Positions 24,066-37,403 are shown, numbered from the stretch's first letter. The stretch: 64,000 nucleotides of DNA from Stercorarius parasiticus (GCA_013396915.1 VWZL01005131.1:267531-331530); one strand, 5' to 3'. The notes: generated by a model not told the origin, from the sequence alone. Translations and numbers: made by a program.

Positions 24066-27000
24066 GGGTACCCACCCAGCTGCCGGAAAATCAGAGCATT
24101 AAAACTCCGGTTCTTCTAGTAATCACCCCTCAAAGGTAGGATAGAAGACACTCCAAGGGAAAGCAGGATAAGCAAAAAAACCATATCTGACTTCTGTCCC
24201 TCCCTTTCTTCTTTCCTGGTGTTTTCACCTGCTTGCTCCCATCTGTAAATGTTTGTTCTGGCAATCATATGAAAAATTTAACAATTGCAGAGTTAACAGG
24301 ATAAGACACAAGCAAACCTGAAGGTATATGATTTGTGGGGAAAGGGAGAACGACACAGAAAGAAACAAGGGTTTGAGCAAAAACTTAAAGTATTCCAGAA
24401 AAAAAATAAAAAAAGTCTCAAGACTTTGAGAAAAATTTAATGAAATTATCACGAAGACATAACTGAGAATTTAATTAACCTCCTTATAGTCATTATAGAG
24501 ACCTGAAGTATTATATAATATTCTACAAATAGGTGTATATCGTCCTTTGTGATCATCTAGGATATCCCACTTGGACTTCACATACTCTTGCAGGATGACA
24601 GGTCTCCTGTCTAACCTATGACATTTGTCATGTGCTCAAGCAGCTGCTTCACATGCCAATGCAGTGATTGAAGCCCAGAGAGCAGCCTGGCTGACATGTC
24701 ACTAAGGATGCACAGGCATTTGTGCAGGCTGTTACCAGTAAGTCAAGATAGCGAGCCAAGGTGAAAAAAGTGACTTACATTACTTCACAGAGTTTGGAAA
24801 TGCCAACTCTGTACACTCACCTTACAGGAGAATGGTGATGGTACAATGGAATACTCCGTAGTAGAAATGTACTGAATTTTGTCAGAAAAGAAACAAACTA
24901 TGAACCTGAAGCAAGGGAAGTAGTCATCTGTTTCAAAATGGACAAAAGTACATGATCCAAAGCAATAACAAAAAAGATTATACTAGAGAAACTTTCAGGC
25001 AGAAGTAGATGTGCTGAACCCCCATCTTTCACTGTTCTTATCTACACTAAAGAGTAAAGGAATTATATGAAGATTTTGGAAACAAATGCAGTTTCTAATA
25101 TTACTTTGGAAATAGTACTCATAATGCACTGTGAGTATTGTCAAGCCATTAGAGGAAAAAACAATTGAACATTGAATTTGAGAATATTTCTCAAGCATCA
25201 GAGAACTCTCAGATGAGTGCAGACAGAGATGATGGAGGCTATAATCAAGTTAAGGAGTTAAATAGATGAATCCATTGCTAGTAGTCATCTGGACTCCTTT
25301 ATGCTCAGTGGAACACAGCAAGGTAATTAATCTCATCATAAGGTAGACATTTAAAGCAAGTCAAAGACATGGTGTTTCACAGGAACCTATATCAAATGTT
25401 TAATAATGTACAAAAAGTACTAAAATTACATCATTCATATTTTCATTTGAGGAAAAAGCTGCAGAAAAGAGTCACATTTTCTGTCTTCAAGTTAAATAAA
25501 CAGTACAAATATAGCTAGTAGAAGTTTAAGACTGTCATACACATCTGAAGCTATCTGCATGTTAGAAATAAGGTTAAGAATCCTTAAAATGCAGACATTT
25601 CTAGGGAAATATGCAAGCAATCTAGATGCCCAAAACCAGCAATTTGTGAATGCTACTCCAAAAGGTTGTCTAGTGGACACGGGATGCAAGCATTGATAAA
25701 TAATTTGAGCAACCTAAAAGAGTTTGGTGGTGCAGCCCTAATCCTGAATTATTTTGACAGGAAATTCACCAGTTAAGCTGTACATTGCTGATCCCAAGAA
25801 AAGGCTGTTAAATTGTGGTTAAGAGTCAATGATCAAAGCAGTTGAGGAATAGCTTATGTATTTTGAGCATTAAAAGACAAGTAAATGAAAATACACTTAT
25901 TAAAAAAGGAATACCGATTTTATTCAAATAATCAGATCAAACACCGGGTTAAATGTAACACTTTACCATTTATTGACAAACTTCATATCAGATTCACAAA
26001 CTGAGTACTAACATGTGAGATGGGCTGATTGCAGATATTCTCTTGTGTATAGAAATTTAGTCACAATAAATGAAAAACTCTGACATCAAAAAAACTGTTG
26101 CTAGAACTGTAAAATCTGCTTCTGAAGATAAGATCCCAGTCAAAGTACATACATGCAAGTAATAGTTAGTTCCAATTTAAGAGCTATTTCTTTCTTAGAT
26201 GAGTTTTAAAAGAACAGGTACAAAAATAATAATTTGTTGCAGTAAAACCTGTTTTAAAGGAAAGCATAAAAAAGACTTAAAGATTGGTAACCTGCAGAAA
26301 GATTAACCCTCTGTCCACATTACTTTTTTCATCATCCCTGAAGTTTGTCTCACCATACTGCAAATCAGATCTGCTTATTAGTTTTTCTGAAAATTAATTT
26401 GGGGAGGGAAGAAATTATTTTTGAGTCAAATAAGTGAGGTGACCTGACTGACAATGCGGCCATGCAAGCTCGGGGTAGCTGGTTCAGGGGAGCCTACAGG
26501 ATCATACAGGAGTGGGGAGGAGGAAAGGAGGAGCAGAGTCAATCATCCAATGTCAGCGACACCATCAATCATGAAAGGACACTTTGAATTCCTTCCCAGA
26601 GCTGTGTGTCAGTCAATGGGTGAAATACAGTAAGACCATGTGGTACACCAGTATGATGGCAATAAGGGATTAATACTTGGATAAAAAGGTGAAAATGTTG
26701 TAGTTGAGTAAGCCCCAAAGTTAATTTAACCTGGTATTGTGTCTATGATGGAAATCAGTAGCAATGCTTAAAGGAAGGTAAGAAGAAAGAGGAAAAGGAT
26801 AAAGCGACCCTCCCCTGCAACACAGTTTTACTTTCTGCAATTTGTGGTTGCAGCTGGATCACAATGTTTAATACTCTTAAACAGACGAAACCATGAATTT
26901 CTCTTGAACTTCTCTTTTTTAATCCAATTTGTATTTTTGATAGCCAAAATATATTGTACTAATGAGCTCCATTATTCAATTGTGTCTTGTATGAAAAAGC

Positions 27001-28254
27001 ATTCCTTCATTTCTTTAAAACCCACTGCAGGCTGACTTAATTGGATGCCTTAGTTCTTGTGTTATTAGAAATAGTGAATAATCATTCCCACTTTCCCATC
27101 TCCATGCCATTCTTGGATTAAATCAGGGTCCGTGGGTAAGGAACTAGTTAGCTTCAACAATGTTAATTTGTTTTCATTAAAAACAACTAATTGTTACACC
27201 TTAAAATTAAAAGATTAACCTTTTTCTCTGCTAGCTAATCCCATAAGGTATTCCCCACAAAACCACAATGTGAAACAAAAGAACTGTATTAATGTGTCGC
27301 CTGTGTTGCTCTGCTAAGACTAATATGGTTTTCATTAGCCTCAGCCTATAGCATCAAAGTCACTTAAGTAAATGGCTTCCATGCTATCTAAATACTTTTC
27401 ATTAAAATAACCCTATTAATCAAGATTTATTTTAATGAAACAAGGGCAGACCACACAACTCAGGAATACGGGTGATTTGCTGTTACATAACCTGCTACAC
27501 TCCACAATCTGTTGTGAGTGAGTACAGCCCTGAGGATTGTGCTACAAATGAACACAGAAGCTGTCCTGACTTATTTAGTCTTGCAGAGTGGCTATGAAGA
27601 CTTTCCTAGGAAGTGGCCCTATTAACTGATGTCAACATCTAACATTACTACAAGACATTGCCCAAGAAAGCACAGTGTTGTGTAAGGCCTTCTCACCCAT
27701 GGGTGTGCTGTTGTCTAGGTCAATGTGGTACTAAAGCTAGTCAATATGGTAGTTAAACATTGTTACCTGGTCAGCTTCATGGAACTGACCACAGATTTGC
27801 CCTTATTCAACCCATGCAGAAGCAGTGTAGGCGCATTCAGTACACTGTATCTGAAGTGTCCACAGTTTCATTGTCATTTGGAAGTGACAAACCTGCTCAT
27901 ACAGTCATAAGAACCCCTGTAATGAGTTATACTGGAAATTAATCTAACGATCCAATATGGTTTTCTGCTTTTGACATTGGCTGACAGTCTCATGTCCCGT
28001 GCACCAAATTCCACTGCATAGTTTTGAACTGCCCATCTTTGGAAAAGGCTGATCCACATTCATCTCTTTCTTGTCACTCACAGTTTTCATAACCCTCCTA
28101 AAATACATCTTTTCTGGAATGCAGAGTCCTAACCAGCACAATTCCCCTCTGGTGGAGGTATTTCCTCCTGCTGTCACCTTCTCTGTACCTGTTCCTGCCT
28201 CTCAGACAAGGTTTGGCATCCAGGTCTTTCACCAGACAATGAGGTTAAGCTTTT
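24066..28254. other. AT-rich non-coding stretch, no gene seen
   Basis: I see no gene here. The part at about 26430-26600 is somewhat G-rich, with runs such as GTGGGGAGGAGGAAAGGAGG, without repeat ends I can recognise. The part at about 27150-27450 is unusually rich in TAAT/ATTA cores and includes a 14-bp inverted repeat listed separately. That makes it my best guess for a conserved regulatory element in this stretch, though conservation cannot be judged from one sequence. Confidence 0.5.
27397..27440. repeat. 14-bp perfect inverted repeat with TAAT cores
   Basis: TTTCATTAAAATAA (27397-27410) and its exact reverse complement TTATTTTAATGAAA (27427-27440) are separated by 16 bases that also contain ATTAAT. 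The stem could form a hairpin, or present paired ATTA-type sites of the kind bound by homeodomain factors. In AT-rich DNA a 14-bp inverted repeat at this spacing is uncommon but not impossible by chance. Confidence 0.6.
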
Positions 28255-28735
28255 TGTGTGAGCTGCCACAGGCGGGACACAGGAACAACCACACACCACG
28301 GATGAAAGGCAAAAAACAAATTTAATCTCGATACCTCGCAGACCGGGGAATCTCTGAAGCAAAACCCGGGCAGAGGCATACAAGTAGGGACCGCGGGCAC
28401 CACGGCGCAAGAGAGAGTTCTTGTTAGCAAGAGTGGGCTCAGACTCCCTGTTCTCTCTGGTATTTAAAAGGGTTCAAACAGGCATAGTTTTCCCACCGTG
28501 CTTTGACCTTCTTCAACAACAGGCCAGGATTCTCAGCAGCTAGGTAAGGTGTCCCTAAGTCCATCACAGACTTCTGTTATCTAAGTGCAAGTGTTTTTCT
28601 TGCAAGCACCCGAGACTAAATAACAATTAGTGTGATATATGTGTTTTCCAATACCCGAGGTGCGAGTCACTTGAGCGTATTTACAATCCTCCTCACAGAT
28701 CTTCCGTTGCTTTCCCACACTGTTCAACTCCCACA
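28255..28735 (-). mobile_element. LTR-like element, CpG-rich, minus strand
   Basis: Read on the minus strand this 481-bp block starts TGTGGGAGTTG and ends CAGCTCACACA, so it has LTR-type TG...CA ends that are imperfect inverted copies. It contains a TATA-like TTTTAAATACC, a GC-rich segment with many CpGs (about 28330-28420 on the plus strand) and an ATTAAA poly(A) signal about 60-70 bp before the end. This U3-R-U5 order suggests a solo LTR of an endogenous retrovirus; I lean to a betaretrovirus-like (ERVK) type without proof. The expected direct target duplication is missing. Instead the flanks AGCTTTT and AAAAGCT are inverted copies. Retained CpGs suggest it is younger than other repeats here. 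Confidence 0.55.
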
Positions 28736-31700
28736 AAAAGCTCATAGCTCTATTTCCTAACAGAAAAATTCTCTGGCAAAGGAGAAATTTACCACTCTCT
28801 AGCCAGCTGGCTCCCTAAAATCTTCGTGCTACCCTTTTCATTCCTGCCCAACATAAATCTTCAGTCACAGGTAACTTGGAAATCTTTCCTTACATGAAGA
28901 TGAGGAGGTGATGGATGAGCCTTGGAGCAGTGGATTCCACTTTGTTACAGCCAAAAGGCAGGTGAGGATGTGGGTTTAAGTCATATGTTAATATGAATTT
29001 TGGCATTGAATTGGCATTAAACCCACAATTTCCGGGTTCTGAAAACAATACTTCCCTACTGTGTTTTTTGTTGTAAGGTTTTTCCCCCTGAAACAAGATG
29101 TACTTCTTTAAATGCCCTCTTTAGTTTCAACACAGTTTACCACACACTTTATTGTGTCTTAGTAAACCAAACTGGAAGTCTGTTGTGTAGCAAAATATGA
29201 TCTTTTTTGTACATTTATTTAATAAGTATTAACATGACATAAAACCATTAAGGAATAAAGAAAGTAGTCCAACAGAATGAGACCGATTTTGCTTCTCTTT
29301 TTTCTTTTTTCTGGGTTTTTCTTTTCACTTCTTGCCCTTTGCTTTCAGCAAAAGCACTGTTTTAAAAAAAAAAAAAGAGAAAACAAAAATCGGGTATAGA
29401 ATGTTCAGTACAATGGCTCCCTCAACTTTATGTCCCCCAAAAGACTTGTTAAACAGAGTAAAAACAAATTAACAGAATTATGAATAAAGAACAGTTTGTC
29501 AAGCATACAATTTTATTATGTCGATTACTCTCACTGGAAAAAAAAAATTGTCACAAACTCGTTGCCTATAGTTTTCATCTCAGGATCATGATGACCAGCA
29601 TTAATATAAATGAAAAAAAAATGTTTTTAACAATAAATGGAACTTCTAACTTTTTTTTTCTTCGCAGAAGAAAATATATCGTTATTTCACTGCCTATTTG
29701 TGATGTTGCTAATTTGACAAGGAAGATAATTTGCCTATTTTAGTAGACACACAGAAAAAAGGCTATTTAGAAACACTTGGCTTGTAAATCTGGTGAAGAT
29801 ATAAGAACTGTATCAGCTGCCCCCAGACCCAAGAAATTACTCATTAAAACTTGGAATCATGTCAGTGTTTCCATATCAAAGATAACATGACTAAAGTAAT
29901 AAAGTGAATTGAGCAAGAGTACCTTAAGGTAAATAATTACACTTCTTTTCTTGCATGATCTTTCATACCAATATCTGGAGTGATTTGGAATGTAAGAGAC
30001 AGGTGGAAAATGGTCATGAAGGAAAACTCTTGAATGTCAGTAAAAGCACACATGAAGCCAAATCCACACGTCAAGGATCTGAAAGGAGAATAAAACCTTG
30101 AACATCGTTCATTCCGTGCCTGGATTTCCATAAAATCATGAGAGATTGGTGTTTAAAGTCACAATGCTCTCCAGCAGTAAACATGTCTCAGAGAACTACT
30201 GCTTCTAACATTTTCAGATTTCTGACAACTGTGTGTAAGAGCATTTACTAAATTCATTATTTTTAGCAAATTTAATGCTCATCTATTTTTAAAATGTATC
30301 TCTTAGAGTCACCTTTGACCTACCATGGGAAATTAGAAAATTGAGAAGTTATTGGAGGAGGAGATCCAACAGAATTACAATCACGACAAGCTTGAATTAC
30401 ACCATGTAATTGAATCTATTCAGAAGCCAAAAATCAATGCAGTCAGCCAGAAATATACCAAATGTGACATTCATTTTTTCTGCTTTATCAAGCTTAATTG
30501 ATGTCTTAGCAACTAAATAAGAGTAATAGGCAGCCTTATGGTAGAAACCTCTAGAGATATTTCAAGTGGCTATTCATAAAGGCTGCAAATAATTCATAGA
30601 TTTCAGTTGATGTAGTGATAGAACTAGGTTGTTTTTAAATACCACATGCCCTGGCATTAATTTCCCCCCTCCCCGTCCCTCCAGACTTCCCACTGAGAGA
30701 GGTAACAGACAAAAATCTATCTAGCTGGCATATCCTGACTCAGAGAAGCTCTTGATTTGTCAGTTTGGTTTTGGACAGAAAGTTAACATACCATGGCTAA
30801 CAAGCTAACACTAGTGACATTTCTTGGCATTTCCAAGCACAGTTTGTCATAATGCATACGCATACATAAAATACATGAACATATTACAGAATCCAACAAA
30901 GGAGAATACTTGCATGAACTTAATAACATAGGGAATGCTTCATAGTAATGTTTCAAGCCTCTACCTCCTTATTCATATGTAAAATGATGCAATAAGGTAT
31001 AAGCTACAGTGATAAAAGCAACACTAAGATGATCACCATGCAATGACAATGAATCTGAAATTTACCAAAAAAACCTGAGCAACAGAGAATGATATTGGGA
31101 GTAGCTCTGCTGATCTCCTGAAAAGCGTACAGGGAAGTAACCACCTACTTTTGTACTGAGTAAGAACAAAATAAGACCAAACTATATTAAAAAAACAGAC
31201 ACAGCTACCTACTAGAAAGCAAGGTATTTGAACTTTTCAGTAATAAAAATCATGATTAACAGATTTTGAAAGCTGTATGAGTTATAGATTACATTTTACC
31301 AGAAAATTCCAATGTCACAATATTCTGATTTTGATAATTAACCATTATTCTAAATTCATTTATAATTTAGTAACAATGCTTGAGAAAGCAGCTGTGATGA
31401 ATGAGTCCTATTCCAAGAGGGTACTGCTCGTTTAGATATTTGGTCTGAGAGTTTCAAAGGGTATAAGGAAATGAAATATGTAAATTTTATCTTCTCTCTC
31501 TCACAAAACTTCTTGTCATTTCCTGAAACCAGTGATCTCCCCTTGCCTAATCAAAAGCACATTTCACACGGGATTTAATAGCAAGGGTGATGACATAAGT
31601 AATGATGCAAAACTTCCTACATTTCCAGACATTAGAAGCAAAAAAATATTTGCCCTTCTTCAGACATTTATAAGGCTCCATTGATGCGATAGAGAAGTCA

Positions 31701-34700
31701 GACAAGTTCAGATGTGTTTCTAATGCTTTTTAAAGTAGACTCTAATTTCAGCATGTTTAGTATCAACACCATTTTAGTGTGTGCAAGACACAGGCTATCT
31801 GAAAATGACTCAGCTAGTAGTGTAGCCAAACTAGTGGGCAACTGAAATGTCTACTCTGATCAAGACATCTTTGCACTTGAACTGTCTACAACTCTACACA
31901 CACACACTTTAGAAGAGACAGTCTTATGTCAAAACAAACAGCAGAATTACCTTGATTTTTCCATATCTTCCCCTGTTCTTTGGACCAAAGGATATGTAAA
32001 ATACTTGCTAACACAAACACATTGGAGGACTCAGAATATTCTGCATAAATCTTTAATGGTAAAAGGTATTTTGTGCATTTATGTTCCAGTGCAAATTGTA
32101 CTGAAATGTTCAAAGATAGCAAGAAGCACAGGTAATCTAAAAGCACTGGACCAGCAGGGCAGGCTCAGTACAAGCCCTATTCCAAACACACTGTATAGTA
32201 TGGAGTAGAGACACATATGTTGCCAAGCTGTAGGGTTTTTTAAAAAAAAAAAAAAAATCCCAAACATATTTCCAAAATACAATAAAGTCTTATATCTTGG
32301 TACGTAAATAGGTTCTAATCTAAATGTTTTTCATTAAGAAATATTCCTCACTGCTCTGATGTATGGGCTCCCTAACTGGAAATAACACACACAGAATTTG
32401 TGGATGCTGACAGTGTAATACTTTAATCATATTACTCAGTCACCAAATCCATTTAAAAAAGTAATACCCATCTATATTTGTGTTACTTTACCAGCTTTGG
32501 TAAGAAAATGACCTGTAGTTGCATTAATTCATTTAAACAATTACTTTTATTTGTGAAGAAATGGTTATCTCAGTCTTGGAGAGCTACATGGGCTTAGATT
32601 TCAAATCTAGCAATTGCCAAGAGCCCCTGTTTATAACTTTTCTCCTGTAGCATAATCTTATGTTCTGTGAAATATGTTACTGCACTTCTCTTTAGGCATG
32701 ATACAGATAAGATTTGCCAGCCTTGGAAGAAGCCCCACTTTCAAATTCCAGTTAGCCCCAGACAGTTGTTATTTCTGTCATTTCCACTGCATGGCAATCA
32801 GCTAAAATATCATCCACCATCTCAATCAACTTTACAGCAAGGCAGATGAATGTTAATTAGGCATTACTTTTGCTGTAAGGAAGAGGGGCTGATGAATCAA
32901 ACCTCAAGCTATCAACATCTAAACACACAAAATCTGTTAAATGAATTAATATTGCAAAATGTTACAAAGAAACAAATTAACAGTACGGGGACAGATCCTT
33001 CTAAGAAGCCTTTAATTTTGTGTCCCTAATTTTTTGCATATGCAAGGCAGCATGGAAGTTCTTAATTACACTTTTAAGTGCAATTCAATACAAGTATAGT
33101 TCAGTATAAATCAGCACAGAGACACCTCCCACCCACCCCAGCACCCCATTTCAGTGAACATTTCACTAGTACCAGAATGGAAGGAATCAGCTGCACAGTT
33201 CTGCACCAAAGCTAATTAGCCTGTTTGAGAAGTACACCATTTTACCTTGGGCTGGCACTGTGCTATCATGCCTCAATCACTTGCACCTTCTGAACTGAGA
33301 TTTCCAGTTACTGCACTACCCTGCAAATGTACCAGTTGCAGCCTGTACAAGCTACACGTTTGTTTGGGGTTTTTTTTTGTATTGACACTGCACATTATAA
33401 GAGAATTTTGGTTGAGATCAAGATCTGGAACTGTAAAACATCTAAAGGATATACTTTCACCCCTGCACTAAATATTAGTCCATCTCAGAAATGTGACCTT
33501 TGGAGATGCCCAAGAGGAGTTGGTATAGCTGAGGAAAGAATTTCAAGGTACTTTGTACTGGTGAAAGACTGAAGCCCTACTCAACCTTGTTACACCTCTT
33601 CTTTCTTCTGATACACCCTAGTCTCCATGATGTCTCGCTTTTATAGGAGTGGCAAGGACACAGCACGTATACAGAAGAATTATGCCAGAGTCCCTGAAAG
33701 AAGCAGAAAGGCCTTATCCAACCTTCCCCACTTTTGCTTTTCAAAAAAGATCTGTGATTTGCAAACATAGTGTTGCACGTATAACCACACATTTCAGCTC
33801 CTTTCCTGGCTTCTAGAGAAGAAGAAAAAAAAAAAAAAGCAACTCACACAAAGGAGACTCTCTTATTGCAAATCAAATACAAGTCCAAGCTATTTTAAAA
33901 CATAAAATTCATTTTCTATTCATTCTTTTTTTCTCCCTCCAATTAGCAGCTAATCTCATCCATATAGCTGGAGGCTCCAAACTGGTAAATGTTGTGATTC
34001 ACTAAGAACTAGTTGGGATTTTTTTTTCTTATAATTACAAGATATAATTGCTTTGGAGCTTTCTTAGACTCTTCCATGATTAGCAAAGCTTTTGGAAATT
34101 GTAGATATAGCATTTATATTTTTAATAAGCGGAAAACTTTTATGTTCAAATAAAGGAACTAAACCCACAAAACCCATGCAATTTAAGGCTTAAAAGCCCC
34201 TGGAGTACATTTGAGAGATAAAAAAAGCAGGACTTTGGGGCCATCAACTTCTTTACACTGAAAACAGGCAATGATATTGTGGTTATTATCATCAAACTGC
34301 AGTACATACATGCAAGAAAGGAAGATCTTGCCGAGGGAAAAAAAAAAAAAGAGAGAGAAACTCAAAAGGTTGGTTAAACCTTTGCATAATGCCTTGTCTT
34401 GAAATCAATGAAGAGAGAAAGAAAAAAAATATCCCTTTTCTCACCCAGCAAGGAGTTGAGGAGCAACAGCAGGTTGAGGGTAAAAGGAGGTCATGCTGGA
34501 ATGCAGACTGTACTCCAAGTGTACAAATACAGTAGGGAGAGGAAACAATTCTGGGCGCAGCTCTCCACATTAGTAGCTTATGAAATTGCCCCTAGCACGC
34601 TTTTGGGCAGTGACAAATAGCAGTCTCCAACAACTCATGAGAACAGTTCAGCAGTTAGCACAGGTCAGGATCACTTCCCAATAGGAAATGCCTGCAGCAG

Positions 34701-35186
34701 CCCTGTTTTGTAAGACAAGAGTCCTTTCATACTGATGCAAACAGTTCTGTTGTAGCGGTCCTCAGTGTCAGCCAGTGGTCTCAGGAAAACTCCATTTACT
34801 AGGACAGAGACAGCCCTAGTGCTGAGCACAGCAGCTGTGCAGGAATAATAACGCTGTGCAGCACCTACACTGTGTCTCAGCATACTCTGAAGACATCTCC
34901 AAAACAATGCTGACCCAATCCAAAATGTCAATGCAATACATCAAAGTAACAAGCAGGTGCAAAAGATGAAAATAGAGTTCCTCTATTTGGCACTACACCT
35001 GAGCTAGTTAGTGGTTCCTCTTGGACCTTCACCTCAGCTCAGAAATGCTTCAACACAGTTGTATTACTTCAGGACTTGAGCTACCTCAAGGAAAGAAAAG
35101 GTAAAATGCAGATCTGCAACAGATTTGGGCACTGGCAAGTCCAGAACTAAGTGGTTCTGAATCTACGGAAGCACAACAAAATATCA
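28736..35186. other. AT-rich non-coding stretch, no gene seen
   Basis: No gene is supported in these 6.4 kb. Low-complexity features include A runs at about 29362-29374 and 32240-32255, a short CA repeat near 31897-31908, a C-rich pyrimidine tract near 30664-30683, an A run near 33826-33838 and another near 34338-34350. A G-richer, LTR-free stretch lies at about 34440-34640. Open frames are all below 95 codons, without recognisable domains. Confidence 0.6.
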
Positions 35187-35246
35187 CATATTGGACTCAT
35201 AAATATTGGACTCAAAAATATCGGACTCAAAAATACCAACCTCATA
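35187..35246. repeat. 15-bp minisatellite, four units
   Basis: Four consecutive 15-bp units start at 35187, 35202, 35217 and 35232, the second being AATATTGGACTCAAA. The first three differ at one or two bases and the fourth is more diverged. The period is a multiple of three, so an open frame across it shows a five-residue repeat (NIGLK-like). That frame has no other protein-like feature. Confidence 0.9.
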
Positions 35247-35390
35247 AATGAGTGCCAGTGTACAGGCAGCACTTCTAGGAGCAGTGACTCCAACTCATCA
35301 CTTACCAAAAAAATATCAGACAGTTTTTCTTTCTTGTGCAAATGGACAACTATGGAGTGGAAAAGAGTAAAGGAAAATAGTATCATTATA

Positions 35391-35600
35391 TGAGGTTCTC
35401 TTGGCTCACGGGGAAACCGAATCACGGCAACAAGACTCAGACTTCTAATTCCTGTAGGGTTTGGGAGTTGTCAGTCCTTTATTTGCTGCTTGGACAAAAG
35501 AGGAAGCAGAGGACAAATTGAAACGATACGCAGTCCACACCTAGACTTCATGCCACCAGCTGAAGCATACTGCAGTGGGACCTGGCAATTGCCAATAGCT
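35391..35600 (-). mobile_element. possible LTR R-U5 remnant
   Basis: On the minus strand an AATAAA signal (reverse complement at 35478-35483) is followed by CTGACAACTCCCAAACC and then a CpG-containing run with TTCGGTTTCCCCGTGAGCC. This resembles the R-U5 part of a retroviral LTR. A TATTAAAT box lies about 125 bp before the poly(A) signal. Ends and target duplication cannot be fixed, and it abuts the four-unit minisatellite on its low-coordinate side. It may instead be unique sequence with a chance poly(A) signal. Confidence 0.3.
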
Positions 35601-36544
35601 AACTTTTCATTTAATAAGCGACCTGAATAATACTTCCTATTAACATAGATCTCATTTCAGTGGAGGCAAATGACACTTCTACTATTGAATCACATGAGAT
35701 TGGGATTCCTCAATATAATCAACTGGACAACATCAAACTATCATTTGATTACCTTTGTGTGAGTTTGCCTATGGTTACATATCTCCTCTGTAAAACTAAG
35801 TGACATCCCAGAACTGATAAATAAAAATGGCAAACTGTAGCTTTCAGTGCATTTTGCATAATCCAGAAAACAAGATAATTGACTCTGAAGGGAATAGAAA
35901 CAACTACAAAAAAAATGAAAAGACGTTTCTGCAGTTAGTTTTTCAGAAGAGATGGAATAGAGAGATGAGGAGAAGACACCTAGATATATGAGCCAGGCTA
36001 TCTAGAAAGAGCATGTTAATGGTCTACATTTGCATAAGACATTTGTAGAGAAACAAATGTAGATGAATAAAACAAAAATTTATTACTGTGTTTTTGATTC
36101 TTTTCTCCATTTTGACACAACAGGGAACTGAACTGTTATAAAACGCTTTACCTTCTTTCTCTCCATCTTTTTGGAAAACTGTTCTTGGCAAGTATTTCTG
36201 TAAGTTTTATGCATGATAAAGGCTGAGCATGTCTGAAATTGATAAAGGTTCTACAGTGGTGTATATTTGCAAGACAGGCTGTCTGTGAATATATTTTAAT
36301 GCAAATCTTATCAACGAAATGTCAGTGATGTCCTGGTGTTATTCCATACAGTCACAGCATATTCACTACAGAGACAGAAAGCTGCTCACTAGGGATTCAA
36401 ACTTTAAGCAGAGACAGAAAAAAGAAATATGAACACTGTACTGTTTCAGATAAACAAAGTTACTTCCCTGGACATAGCAGTTTTAAATAAAATCTGGAAC
36501 TGAAGCTTTCATTTAAATACTGCCAGGCAAAGAGCAAATACATA

Positions 36545-36566
36545 AATAATAATAATAATAATAATA
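36545..36566. repeat. (AAT)n microsatellite
   Basis: About seven uninterrupted AAT/TAA units, a short simple repeat likely to vary in length between individuals. Confidence 0.9.
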
Positions 36567-37379
36567 GCATTTAAAAAATCTTCAGCATGCCGTTGCTCAA
36601 ATAATTCAAGTTGAAACTTACATAGGTTTTCTTACCAACTAAATATAATACATTCTTGCTTCTGCCTTATTTTGGTGTGTCTTCTTTTCTTGCAAAAAAT
36701 TGTTGTTATGACAGAAATACACATTTCTGCAGTTAACTGGGAAAACGTAGCATTCAGCTATTAATAAGAACAGAATAGAAGATTGCTTACTAATTTTTAA
36801 ATCATTGTGGAATATTTCTGTGAGAGTTAAGTTGGAATGAAGCTAAGATTAACAACTAGCTGTAGGAGGAAAAATGTGAGGACCATCATTATTTTTAGCT
36901 AATATATAACACATGAATCAATCACTGGTCTGTTGCTGGGGGCGATATTATCTCTAGACTTGTCACTTATCTACTGAGTTTTATTTTAACATTATTTTAA
37001 GTCTAAGAGAAGGAATTATTACAGAAATTAATGTGCTTTGTAGCTTCTATTATGTCTCCATGAATGCTCTATGCAAGTAAAAGACTCCTGTTGACTTGTT
37101 TCATGGGGACCTTTTGGAGCGTGGCATAATATGGCAAAGGGATTGAAAAACTTTTATCTCAAGATCACCAGTACATCTGAAGTTACCTGAAATAAATCCT
37201 TGCAGTCACTTTTGAGCAAAAAATGTTTACATTTTGCACATGTATGCATCAATGGTAAATGACATTACAAGTCCATTTTCTGGTTAACTGGAGGATCTGG
37301 ACTTATTATAAACACCACAACTCAGGAGCTTTCTGAGTCTCCCTCAAACAAGAGGAGATGCTGAAATTTGGAGAACAAA

Positions 37380-37403
37380 GGGAAAGGGAAGGGAAGGGAA
37401 GGG
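37380..37403 (+). repeat. GGGAA repeat / G-quadruplex motif
   Basis: Five GGG tracts separated by AAA, AA, AA and AA give the pattern G3N2-3 repeated five times on the plus strand. This fits the canonical intramolecular G-quadruplex rule. It is also a pure-purine pentanucleotide microsatellite. It lies alone in AT-rich DNA, with no promoter-like context visible. Confidence 0.85.

Noticed and set aside
28897..28963. Open segment ending at a GGCAG/GTGAGG donor
   Set aside because: The donor is good, but the acceptor is weak and an in-frame stop lies just upstream.
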